Assembly: GCA_965215055.1 (NCBI GenBank)
Contig: OZ244046.1
Span: 1,116,001-1,180,000 of the forward strand
From: G965215055 sp965215055
GTDB lineage: Bacteria; Pseudomonadota; Gammaproteobacteria; UBA4575
Direction of reading: 5' to 3'
Length of the DNA stretch: 64,000 bases
Both the position numbers and the translations under genes were made by a program. Positions within the stretch are counted from its first letter, which is position 1. Each line of letters begins with the position of its first letter. A model generated the notes under the pieces. The model worked only from the letters and a program-made list of their open reading frames with translations. It made no database searches and was not told where the DNA came from. Below are positions 52,686 to 60,375 of the stretch, in pieces.

Positions 52686-54487
52686 ACTACGCCTATCGGA
52701 AAATTCACCCTCGGCCGTATCAGCCGCATACACCCGGCTCGTCCGGGCGTTCGCCGTTCAGGCAGTGGTTGCTCTGGAGCACATTGCTGGTAGTACTGGT
52801 GGTGAGTGTAATCTGGATAGAACGCAAGGTATATCCAGTACAGTTTGAAATACAGCCCGCCGAGGCAACCATGCACATTGAAGGCCCGCACCTGCGTTAC
52901 GGTAAAAATTTTCTGGTATGGGAAGGATCACATACGGCAACAGTAGCAGCACCCGGGTATCATACCCAACAGGTAACGTGGCAGGCGGATCAATCAATGT
53001 CGCGCACTGTCCACGTGACGTTGAGTCCGACGGATGGAGAATTGCTGGTGGTCGTAACGCCGGCAGTCAAAGCGCAGGTCTGGATTGACGGCAAGCACCG
53101 AGGGCTGGCAGGTGCGCCTCTGACCGGTGTTACTGCCGGGAGCCATGAACTCCAGGTGCGCGCAGCAGGCTTTGCGACCCACAGACAAAATGTGGATATC
53201 GATGGTCGGGGACAACGAACGGAACTGGCCGTAAATTTGCAAACGGTCAGTGTTCCTGCCGTTTCAATGCTTCGCAGCCAGCCGCCGGGTGCAGACGTAC
53301 TGATTGACGGCACATATACAGGGCAGACCCCGATCAAGGTTGAGCGTGCCGCGGACACCGAGGTCCAGGTAACCATGCTGGCACCAGGATATACTCCAGT
53401 CACGCAAACCCTGAAGCTCAAAGCTGGCAAACACAACCGTACAGTGACACTCAAGCGGCGTGAGGGGGTGGTCGAAATAAAGCCCGTTCCTGCCAACGCA
53501 ATAGTGCGTATCAACGGACGTCCGGAATCTCGCCGTCGGGTGCGCCTGCCGCAGATAGCGCATATAATCGAGATTTCGGCACCCGGATATGTCACACAAA
53601 CGCATCATGTCACTCCGCATCCGAAAATGGAAAAAATCATGGCGGTTGCGCTACTGTCCCAGTCCCAGGCACAACAGGCCAAGCGCCGCAAATTCGAGCA
53701 TGGGCTGGGGCTGAAATTCATGGCATTTCATCCGTCCGAGTCCATCATGCTGACAACCACGCGCCGCCAGGTTCCCTTGCGATTAACCCGGCCGTTCGCG
53801 ATCCTGGATCGGGAAGTGACCAACGCACTTTACCGGCGTTACCGCGCGGCGCATGACTCCGGGAACTACCAGGGCCAAGCACTCAACCGGCCGAACCAGC
53901 CCGCAGTGCAGGTTGACTGGAAAGATGCAGCACTGTTTGCCAACTGGTTAAGCCGGCAGGCTGGAGTGCCAGAGTTTTACCACGTGCATAAGGATGAAAT
54001 AACCGGTTTTGACGCCAATGCTGTCGGTTATCGGCTGCCCAGCGAGGCGGAATGGGTGTGGCTGACTCGTTCTGGTCGGCGTTTCGTCTGGGGAGACACG
54101 CTGCCCCCTCCAGTTCAATTCGGCAACCTGGCAGATCAAAGTGCCGCCGACATCCTGTCCCCGGTGCTTGACAGCTATAATGACAACGCCGCGGTCAGCG
54201 CAGACGTAGGCAGTTTTCAGGCATCTGCCCGGGGATTGTACGATTTACCGGGTAACGTGGCAGAATGGGTACATGACGTATTTCAGGACCGTTTACGATT
54301 GGTAACGGAACCCGAAGCCGAGCGCGTCGACCCGTTGGGAGAGATGAGCGGACATCTGCACGTCATCCGGGGTTTTGGTTGGCGCGATGGTACACGTAAG
54401 ACCCTGGGCATTGACCTGCGTCGCTATGGCCGCGATGCGCGTGACGATGTTGGATTTCGACTGGCATACTACTTGGAAAAACCATGA
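52664..54487 (+). CDS. membrane-anchored PEGA-repeat protein with C-terminal formylglycine-enzyme-like (SUMF1) domain
   Basis: 607 residues. A basic cytoplasmic tail of ~33 residues is followed by one membrane helix (34-52). Residues ~57-330 hold three to four PEGA-type beta domains (QVWIDGKHRGLAGAPL, DVLIDGTYTGQTPIKV, IVRINGRPESRRRVRLP). Residues ~340-605 are an FGE-sulfatase fold (REVTNALYRRY, VDWKDAALFANWLS, YRLPSEAEWVWLTRS, LYDLPGNVAEWVHD, VIRGFGWRDG, DVGFRLA). The copper-binding active-site cysteines of true formylglycine enzymes are absent, so this is probably a binding domain, not an enzyme. Most of the protein faces the periplasm. Confidence 0.82.
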   Translation: MHGTHPVNYAYRKIHPRPYQPHTPGSSGRSPFRQWLLWSTLLVVLVVSVIWIERKVYPVQFEIQPAEATMHIEGPHLRYGKNFLVWEGSHTATVAAPGYHTQQVTWQADQSMSRTVHVTLSPTDGELLVVVTPAVKAQVWIDGKHRGLAGAPLTGVTAGSHELQVRAAGFATHRQNVDIDGRGQRTELAVNLQTVSVPAVSMLRSQPPGADVLIDGTYTGQTPIKVERAADTEVQVTMLAPGYTPVTQTLKLKAGKHNRTVTLKRREGVVEIKPVPANAIVRINGRPESRRRVRLPQIAHIIEISAPGYVTQTHHVTPHPKMEKIMAVALLSQSQAQQAKRRKFEHGLGLKFMAFHPSESIMLTTTRRQVPLRLTRPFAILDREVTNALYRRYRAAHDSGNYQGQALNRPNQPAVQVDWKDAALFANWLSRQAGVPEFYHVHKDEITGFDANAVGYRLPSEAEWVWLTRSGRRFVWGDTLPPPVQFGNLADQSAADILSPVLDSYNDNAAVSADVGSFQASARGLYDLPGNVAEWVHDVFQDRLRLVTEPEAERVDPLGEMSGHLHVIRGFGWRDGTRKTLGIDLRRYGRDARDDVGFRLAYYLEKP

Positions 54488-54786
54488 ACATTATCCGGCT
54501 TGGAGCGACAATTCTGCTGGGTGCAATCGGCCCCACTTTGGCTGATGATGCAACTGAATCTGCCGCCGACCCGCTTCCTGGAAGCCCTGTCGTGATTCAG
54601 CCCGCACCCGATGCAGGCACCGTGCCGAAGGTTGGCACGAAAATCAGGAAAACCTTGCCCGGTACAGGCACAGCACCAAGAACCGGCAAGACCGTACGGG
54701 TACCACACCCTGCCCCACCTCGCCCGCCGATGCCGCGAGAGATCATTTCCCTCGACGAAGCCGTGGACTTTCCCAGTGACATCTGA
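54484..54786 (+). CDS. small secreted proline-rich protein
   Basis: 100 residues. Start ATG overlaps the previous stop (ATGA). Signal peptide MNIIRLGATILLGAIGPTLA is followed by ~80 Pro/Gly/Thr-rich residues (PGTGTAPRTGKTVRVPHPAP) with no predicted fold, ending in DEAVDFPSDI. The next gene begins in another frame 11 bases before its stop. It may be a periplasmic linker peptide for the complex. Unrecognised; the coding call rests on overlap architecture and the clear signal peptide. Confidence 0.7.
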   Translation: MNIIRLGATILLGAIGPTLADDATESAADPLPGSPVVIQPAPDAGTVPKVGTKIRKTLPGTGTAPRTGKTVRVPHPAPPRPPMPREIISLDEAVDFPSDI

Positions 54787-55660
54787 CACCGCTGCCGGAA
54801 AACCTCTCAGGCGCTGGCAAGACCATGAAGCACTCTGGCAAGTGCTGGCACTGGTATTGGCCTTTATCGTCGTGCATGCAACGTTTGAGCTTGGTGTCCG
54901 TCCGGTAGCAGTAGCCGAACTGCAACGCCAGGAAGCGCAAACTGAACAGGACGTACCGCCGTCGCTGGGTGCACGAATAGCGGTCATCATCAAGGATTAC
55001 GAACAGGAAGCCTGTTTCATCGCCCTGTTATGGGCACTTGCCATCATGTGGATGAAGGTACAGAAACTGCGCAACGCCCGGCGATTGCTGGCACTGCCTG
55101 GTCGCGGTAGTGAGAAAAGTTTTCTGGAAACTCGGGAAGAGGACTTGATACTGCCGCAAGCGCAAGATCTGACGCGATTTACGGACCTGCGCGAGAATAT
55201 CCGCAACCGGGGCTTCGACAACACCGTACTCTACAAGGCAGTTGACGCCTGCCTTGACAGGTTTTTCACCACCCGGTCGGTATCGAGTGCAACCGAGGCA
55301 ATGAAGGCCAGTTGCGAAATGGAATCGGAGCGTCAAGACGCCGAACTGGCATTGGTACGCTATCTGACCTGGGCTATCCCTTCATTGGGATTTATCGGCA
55401 CCGTGCGCGGGATAGGCGCAGCGCTGGGGCAGGCTGAAGAAGCCACGCGCGGCAACATCGGACCGGTTACCGAAAGCCTGGGCGTAGCGTTCAACTCGAC
55501 TTTTGTCGCCCTTCTGATCAGCCTGTTCATCATGCTGCTGCTGCACAAACTTCAGGAAGCACAGGAGTCACTGGTGCTGGACGTCCAGGAACACTGTCAG
55601 AACCATCTGTTGCGCTATCTGCGGGAACGTGTTGGTGCCGACCATGATTCACCAGGTTAG
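54776..55660 (+). CDS. MotA/TolQ/ExbB-family proton channel subunit
   Basis: 294 residues from GTG 54776. Four membrane segments: ~20-40, ~78-95, ~195-217 and ~238-257. The third contains the ExbB/TolQ signature IPSLGFIGTVRGIGAALGQ and the fourth the matching VTESLGVAFNSTFVALLISLF. A large cytoplasmic loop (~100-190) lies between the second and third segments. ExbB/TolQ/MotA proteins form pentamers around an ExbD/TolR/MotB dimer and use proton flow for mechanical work; the two downstream VWA proteins supply ExbD-like helices. The bases upstream of the GTG belong to the preceding small gene in another frame. Confidence 0.85.
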   Translation: MTSDTAAGKPLRRWQDHEALWQVLALVLAFIVVHATFELGVRPVAVAELQRQEAQTEQDVPPSLGARIAVIIKDYEQEACFIALLWALAIMWMKVQKLRNARRLLALPGRGSEKSFLETREEDLILPQAQDLTRFTDLRENIRNRGFDNTVLYKAVDACLDRFFTTRSVSSATEAMKASCEMESERQDAELALVRYLTWAIPSLGFIGTVRGIGAALGQAEEATRGNIGPVTESLGVAFNSTFVALLISLFIMLLLHKLQEAQESLVLDVQEHCQNHLLRYLRERVGADHDSPG

Positions 55661-56552
55661 GATAGACGGTTACCTGTTGGCGCAAGCCTGCGATGGAGAA
55701 TGGCAGGAACAGTGGTGTAACGCCATGCGCACTGCGAGTGGTAGCTGGCAGTTCGGGAGCAAGGCCGACGCACTGCTGCCGCCGAAACGTTCCCGTACGG
55801 AAGACAACCGGTACTTTGAAGCACTGGGAGTCGAGAAGAGCACCAGCGTACTTGATCTGGCTTATCGACACCTGCAAGAGTTTCTGCCAACACCGGGCAG
55901 TTCTCTGGACGTGGTGCTGGGTGCAGGCCTGACCGAATCCCAGCTCGAAATCCTGCTCGGAATGCTTGAAGCCTTGGGACACACTCCTCGCCACCTCATA
56001 CCGCGTGCCTTGGCGGCGGCGCGAGCGTTGCCGCCGGGAACACACCAGTTGCTTGAGCTTGAGCGCGACCGCAGCTTCATATCCACCGTTGCAGTTCTCC
56101 CGGACCGGGTGCGGCTTGATTCGGTGGCGGAACTCGGAGCATTTGGACTCTCCACGCTGTTCACACAGTGGTTTGAACTGGTGGCCGAGGCATTCGCAGC
56201 CCGGCACCGCTTTAATATCCACCGCAATCTGAACGCCAATCGCCGCAACTTGTTCAGGCAGTTGCACCAAGTTTTCGCTCGACCCAACTCGGTACCGGTG
56301 ATGCTGGTGTGCGACGAATACAGTGTCCAACTTGAAGCAAGCGCGTTCAAGGTCGCTTGGCCGGAGCGTTTGCGCAAGCCGACAACTGGCAGCCTGTACC
56401 ACCTGCTGCCGCTGCCACAAGCACTACCGCTGCCCGCACAACTATTTGACCTCCCGCCGTGCGCCGACCCTGGACCACAAACCTACGTGACAGTGGCGGC
56501 CAATCTTGAAGAAGACGCTCGCGCACATTGCTACCAGGAGCTGCCGATCTGA
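55644..56552 (+). CDS. uncharacterised protein, possibly of actin-like (PilM/FtsA-type) fold
   Basis: 302 residues, no signal peptide and no membrane segment, so cytoplasmic. Start ATG 55644, overlapping the channel gene by 17 bases; GTG 55629 is an alternative. Residues ~80-150 (LDVVLGAGLTESQLEILLGMLEALGHTPRHLIPRALAAA, then THQLLELERDRSFISTVAVL) have the rhythm of an actin-like ATPase subdomain, but I cannot point to clean phosphate-binding motifs. This is a guess by pattern only. The gene is tightly embedded between the channel and VWA genes, so it is likely a cytosolic regulator or adaptor of that complex. Confidence 0.7.
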   Translation: MIHQVRIDGYLLAQACDGEWQEQWCNAMRTASGSWQFGSKADALLPPKRSRTEDNRYFEALGVEKSTSVLDLAYRHLQEFLPTPGSSLDVVLGAGLTESQLEILLGMLEALGHTPRHLIPRALAAARALPPGTHQLLELERDRSFISTVAVLPDRVRLDSVAELGAFGLSTLFTQWFELVAEAFAARHRFNIHRNLNANRRNLFRQLHQVFARPNSVPVMLVCDEYSVQLEASAFKVAWPERLRKPTTGSLYHLLPLPQALPLPAQLFDLPPCADPGPQTYVTVAANLEEDARAHCYQELPI

Positions 56553-57596
56553 ATGGCCCGTGCCCGCCGCAATCGGTTTCTCAACCCGTTTGGCCTGGCG
56601 TTTCTCGACGTCATGTCCTGTGGCCTGGGGGCGGCGGTGCTTTTATTTTTGATCATCGACTATAACTTGGCGGAACAGGCACAGGCCGGTGGTGGCAGTG
56701 AGGTGGACGTCCAATTCCTGGAACGCTCCATTGCGGCACAGGATAAACAGGCTGAAGATGCCCGCCTGCAGGTCGCACAACTGAATCGGAAACTGCGCAA
56801 TCTTGGCGAACAACGAGTCGCGGTGATCGCACAAGAGGCGCGGCTCAGTGCTGACCAGTCGCCCACCATTTCCACCGAAGAACTGGCCAGCCAAGTGCGG
56901 GAACGTGAAAAACAACTACAGGCCGCCCGCAAAAGCAGGCAATTGATAGAACGCCAGCGCGAAGCACGGCGGCAATACGTAGCAGGATTTCGGGTTGAAG
57001 GGCAGCGTATCCTGATTTTGCTCGACCGCTCAGCCAGCATGCAGGACGTGCGGATTGCCACCATCGTGCGCAACAAGTTCTTACCGGCAGAGTCCCGCCA
57101 GGCTGCTTACAAGTGGCGCTGGACGTTGTCCATCTTCGAATGGCTGCTGGCCCACCTGCCCGAGCAGTCGCAATACCAGGTGATAGGTTTCAGCACTGCC
57201 CCCGAAGTGGCACTGCAGCGGCATCCCGGGTGGTTGCCGGCAGCAGACGAAAAGCAGATGAAAGAAGTGATAGCCGCCGTACACGACTGGGTGCCGGACG
57301 GAGGAACCCGGCTCGATGATGCGCTTGAGAAAGCGGCAAAGATGCGCCCGTCTCCTGATGCCGTATACCTGGTAACGGACGGCCTGCCGACCCAGGGAAA
57401 AACCTGGCTCAAACGAGCCAAGGTCAGTAGCGAGAAGCGGCTCAAATTTTTCAAGGATGCCACGAGCGGAATACGCCGGCCCCATCACGTTATCTTGTTG
57501 CCGCTTGAGGGAGACCCGGCCGCCGCCGGCGCATACTGGCAGTTTGCAACACGGACCGGTGGCCAGTTCCTGGTACCCTCGGAGGACTGGCCGTGA
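56553..57596 (+). CDS. ExbD-like transmembrane helix fused to a VWA domain, protein 1
   Basis: 347 residues. Basic N-terminus (MARARRNRFLNP), one membrane helix (~13-35) with FLDVMSCGLGAAVLL resembling the ExbD/TolR segment whose Asp carries protons. A periplasmic coiled coil (~50-145) is followed by a VWA domain (~150-345). The metal-ion-dependent adhesion site is complete: DRSAS (D158, S160, S162), the threonine in DGGTRLDDAL and the aspartate in LVTDGLPT. The ATG directly follows the previous stop, and the stop overlaps the next start. Likely a stator-type partner of the channel subunit whose output domain binds a ligand. Confidence 0.85.
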   Translation: MARARRNRFLNPFGLAFLDVMSCGLGAAVLLFLIIDYNLAEQAQAGGGSEVDVQFLERSIAAQDKQAEDARLQVAQLNRKLRNLGEQRVAVIAQEARLSADQSPTISTEELASQVREREKQLQAARKSRQLIERQREARRQYVAGFRVEGQRILILLDRSASMQDVRIATIVRNKFLPAESRQAAYKWRWTLSIFEWLLAHLPEQSQYQVIGFSTAPEVALQRHPGWLPAADEKQMKEVIAAVHDWVPDGGTRLDDALEKAAKMRPSPDAVYLVTDGLPTQGKTWLKRAKVSSEKRLKFFKDATSGIRRPHHVILLPLEGDPAAAGAYWQFATRTGGQFLVPSEDWP

Positions 57597-58570
57597 GACG
57601 AAATCGCCGACAGAGCGATAACAACCTGTCGTTTCTGGACGTGGTCAGTTGTGGATTCGGTGCCGTTGTGTTGCTGATCCTTATCGCCAAAACCACCACT
57701 GGCAGCCCGATAGATGATTTCCGGCAGATAATTGAAGCATTGCGGGAGCAGTTGACGCAGAGCACCCAAAATCGTGCGCATTGGGCAGCCGAGGAACGCA
57801 CTGCACAGGCGCAGCTTGAGACGGAACGCCAGAAACTTGAAGCGGCCCGACAACGGCTTGCTTCTGTCGTCCGAACCCAGGCCGAGGCCGAAGTCGATAC
57901 CCAGGCGCAGGCGATGATTGAAGCCAAGCTCAAGGCAGCATTACAAGATCTGAACAAAGAAATGCGCCGGCTTGACCTCAAGGCATCTGCACCGGATGTT
58001 ATCGGCGGCATTCCAGCCGACAGCGAGTACATCATTTTCATTATCGACACCTCAGGCAGCATGAAAAGCTTCGCCTGGGCTGCGGCCGAACGGGAAATAG
58101 TAGCGTTATTGGATGCTTATCCCAAGGTCAAGGGGATGCAAGTGATGAACGATATGGGGAGCTACATGTTCCCCGGCTATCGAAGGCGCTGGATCTCGGA
58201 TACCCCGTCACGGCGCAAGATAGTACTGAAACGCTTCCGGAACTGGGATTCGTACAGCAACTCAAGCCCGGTCGAAGGTATTGTGGCAGCCATCAAAACC
58301 TTTCGCACACACTCGGACAAGATCAGCCTGTATATTTTTGGTGATGAATATACCGGCAAATCCATTCAGGCAGTAGTGGATGAAGTCCGCCGTCTCAACT
58401 ACATCAAAGGTGAACGGCAAGTGCGTATTCATGCGATAGGCTTTTTCACACGCCAGCATCTTGAGCGGATTGATCCAGGCTACGCAGATACTACCGGACG
58501 ATTTGCAGCATTGATGCGGGAACTGACTCATCAAAATGGCGGGACGTTCCTGGGAGTCAGTGTGGACTGA
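57593..58570 (+). CDS. ExbD-like transmembrane helix fused to a VWA domain, protein 2
   Basis: 325 residues from GTG 57593 (overlap GTGA with the previous gene). Same plan as protein 1: basic start MRRNRRQSDN, membrane helix with SFLDVVSCGFGAVVLLILI (12-31), coiled coil (~45-130), VWA domain (~145-325). The adhesion site begins DTSGS (D152, S154, S156), with a later aspartate in LYIFGDEYTG; the position of the conserved Thr reads Ser (SNSSPVEGI). The last ~45 codons plus downstream sequence recur at 60058-60270. Two paralogues suggest a heterodimer within one channel. Confidence 0.85.
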   Translation: MRRNRRQSDNNLSFLDVVSCGFGAVVLLILIAKTTTGSPIDDFRQIIEALREQLTQSTQNRAHWAAEERTAQAQLETERQKLEAARQRLASVVRTQAEAEVDTQAQAMIEAKLKAALQDLNKEMRRLDLKASAPDVIGGIPADSEYIIFIIDTSGSMKSFAWAAAEREIVALLDAYPKVKGMQVMNDMGSYMFPGYRRRWISDTPSRRKIVLKRFRNWDSYSNSSPVEGIVAAIKTFRTHSDKISLYIFGDEYTGKSIQAVVDEVRRLNYIKGERQVRIHAIGFFTRQHLERIDPGYADTTGRFAALMRELTHQNGGTFLGVSVD

Positions 58571-58648
58571 GTAGCTGATTCCTCATGCTTACATTATATT
58601 GTGCTACATTATCGTGACGTGTGCGGCAAGCAGATGATCTCGTGAAAG
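58433..58648 (+). repeat. direct repeat copy A: VWA gene end plus start region of the membrane gene
   Basis: Starts at GCGATAGGCTTTTTCACACG inside the VWA gene, passes its stop and ends with GCAGATGATCTCGTGAAA, the presumed start of the membrane protein gene. Copy B at 60058-60270 matches it over about 213 bases, with scattered substitutions and short indels. Confidence 0.85.
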
Positions 58649-60034
58649 CTACCCCCCCCCCCCCCCCCCCCGGTAAAAGGCCTTGACAGCAAGGTCGCCG
58701 TCCTTGGTTACCTCTGTATTTGTTCAAATGCGCTCTTCTTCGACTACCTGCTCCTTGTTGCCGGCACGCGAAACTACTGGTGGCTGACACGAGAAGACTA
58801 CTGGGTTGAAAACCCCACCTCAGTTGCCTTTCTCCTGGCAAGCCTCCTGCTGTTTGCCACGACCCTGCTGGAGCGGAGCTTCCTCCGACGCTGTATCTAT
58901 GCCCTTGGTGCCATTGCAATGGTATTTATTGCCGGAGAAGAAATCAGTTGGGGACAGCGCATCCTCGGGTTCGCAACACCTGATTTCTTGCTGAATTTGA
59001 ATGCCCAGGGCGAATTCAACCTTCACAATATCAAAATAGGAGTAACTCGCAAGCTCTACCTGTATGGGTCGATAATACTGTTCACGGTAACCGGTGCCGC
59101 TTTCTTCTGCCAGAGATATACCCTTTTCAGGATTCCCTTGCCATCCATGTTGCTGATATTCGGCTTCCTGGTAGCACTGGCCTATACGGGTTCAATACAC
59201 AAAATAGGAACGCTCTTTACTTTTAAGCTGGACGTTATTTTCAATGGATGGACTTTGCTGCTCCTTTTTGTCGTCTACACGCTGCTTTCCCGGCAAGCTC
59301 AATGGTTCATTGCTGCCGTGGCATCCGTAACTCTCATTTTGGCGCTTTTATATGTACACAAGCTCAACTTACCAACCGTTATCAATAAACGGTATGAGGT
59401 GCAGGAATACCTGTTCGGCGTCGCCTGCCTGTTCTATGCCCTGGAGATCTGGCTGGCGCAGCGGCGGACAGCAACCATCTCGCGAGTGCCATATCAAACG
59501 CCGGGCAAGGAACACTTAAACAGTCCTTCCAATTCATTGGATATTAACCCAGTCAAGGCATCCCTGGTGCCGCCCTGGTTGGCAGTGTGCTCTTTTGTCA
59601 TGGTTTGCAGTATCGGACTGATGACTTTGCAGTTTTTCAAGGCCAGGACGATAACGGCCGACGTTGAAGAAATTTACCAGTCCATCGTGTCCGGCAAATA
59701 CGGTGAGCCGACCGTTCGCTCCACTTTTGACATCTATCTCGTTGAAGGGCAGTTGATCTATTTCAAGGAACCGTGCAGCCGGGGGGATATTAAGAAGAGA
59801 TTCTTTCTGCACCTGGTACCTGTCAATAAAGATAATCTGCCTGGTGACCGCAAGCGGTATGGCTTTGACAACCTGGACTTCAACTTTGGCCTCTATAGTC
59901 CCAGCGTACATTTCGACAGGAAGTGTATAACAAGAGTCCCGCTCCCGGATTACGCCATCGACCGTATCCGTACCGGCCAGTATATCCCAGGCGAAAAACG
60001 ACTCTGGAAAGCGGAGTTCTCCGTAGGCCGGTAG
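58642..60034 (+). CDS. multi-pass membrane protein, N-terminus out of frame across a poly-C tract
   Basis: Open frame from 58646 to the TAG at 60034. It contains no ATG, GTG or TTG before 58919, yet residues encoded by 58673-58918 look genuine (VAVLGYLCIC...LFFDYLLLVAG, SVAFLLASLLLFATTLLE). The obvious start GTG 58642 (MKAT then prolines) is in frame only if the C tract has 19 or 22 bases instead of the 20 seen, which would give about 463 residues. As written only an internal start at 58919 (371 residues) is possible. Family motifs: GEEISWGQRILG and NAQGEFNLHN, then several helices and a C-terminal periplasmic-looking domain. Known to me only as hypothetical membrane proteins. Confidence 0.7.
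58652..58671 (+). repeat. homopolymer of 20 cytosines
   Basis: An uninterrupted run of C three codons after the presumed GTG start of the membrane protein gene. It is the only homopolymer of this size in the window. Such tracts change length by slipped-strand mispairing and switch genes on and off; they are also prone to sequencing error. Confidence 0.9.
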
Positions 60035-60375
60035 GATTTTTCGGCTCTTGTATTAAGGCGATAGGCTTTTTCACACGGCGGCATCTTGAGCAGATTGACC
60101 CAGGTACACAGACACCGCCAGACGGTTTGCGGTACTGATGCGGGAACCGACTCATCAAAATGGCGGGACATTCCTGGGAGTCAGTGTGGACTGAGCAGCT
60201 TTCCCTCATATTTATATTGTTGTGCTACATTATCGCAACGTGTGCGGCAAGCAGATGATCTCGTGAAAATCATTTGTGAGAAAGTCCACAAGGAAGCTTC
60301 ATAAATTGCACCAGATTTTCTCGATGAGCCTGAAACGAGACAGTCAAGGCACCTACAAGGACCGGGCGTGAGATA
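60035..60375. other. gene-free stretch containing repeat copy B and the helicase leader
   Basis: 341 bases. Bases 60058-60270 are the second copy of the VWA-tail repeat. The first ~45 codons are recognisable but frameshifted, so this is a remnant rather than a gene. The copy ends again in a GTGAAA start context, here leading to only a 12-codon frame ending at 60303. The remaining ~70 bases before GTG 60376 show no further structure I can name. Confidence 0.75.
60058..60270 (+). repeat. direct repeat copy B: remnant of the VWA gene end
   Basis: Matches 58433-58648 (GCGATAGGCTTTTTCACACG ... TCATCAAAATGGCGGGAC ... GTGTGCGGCAAGCAGATGAT). With copy A it brackets the membrane protein gene exactly: copy A ends at its start codon region and copy B begins 23 bases after its stop. 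This could be a tandem-duplication scar or long attachment-site-like repeats. Confidence 0.82.

Noticed and set aside
58652..58671. Poly-C run as an assembly gap filler or sequencing artefact
   Set aside because: It cannot be excluded, but the frame analysis (no start codon for ~90 coding-looking codons after the tract, a start just before it) gives it biological sense, so it is kept as a finding with that caveat.
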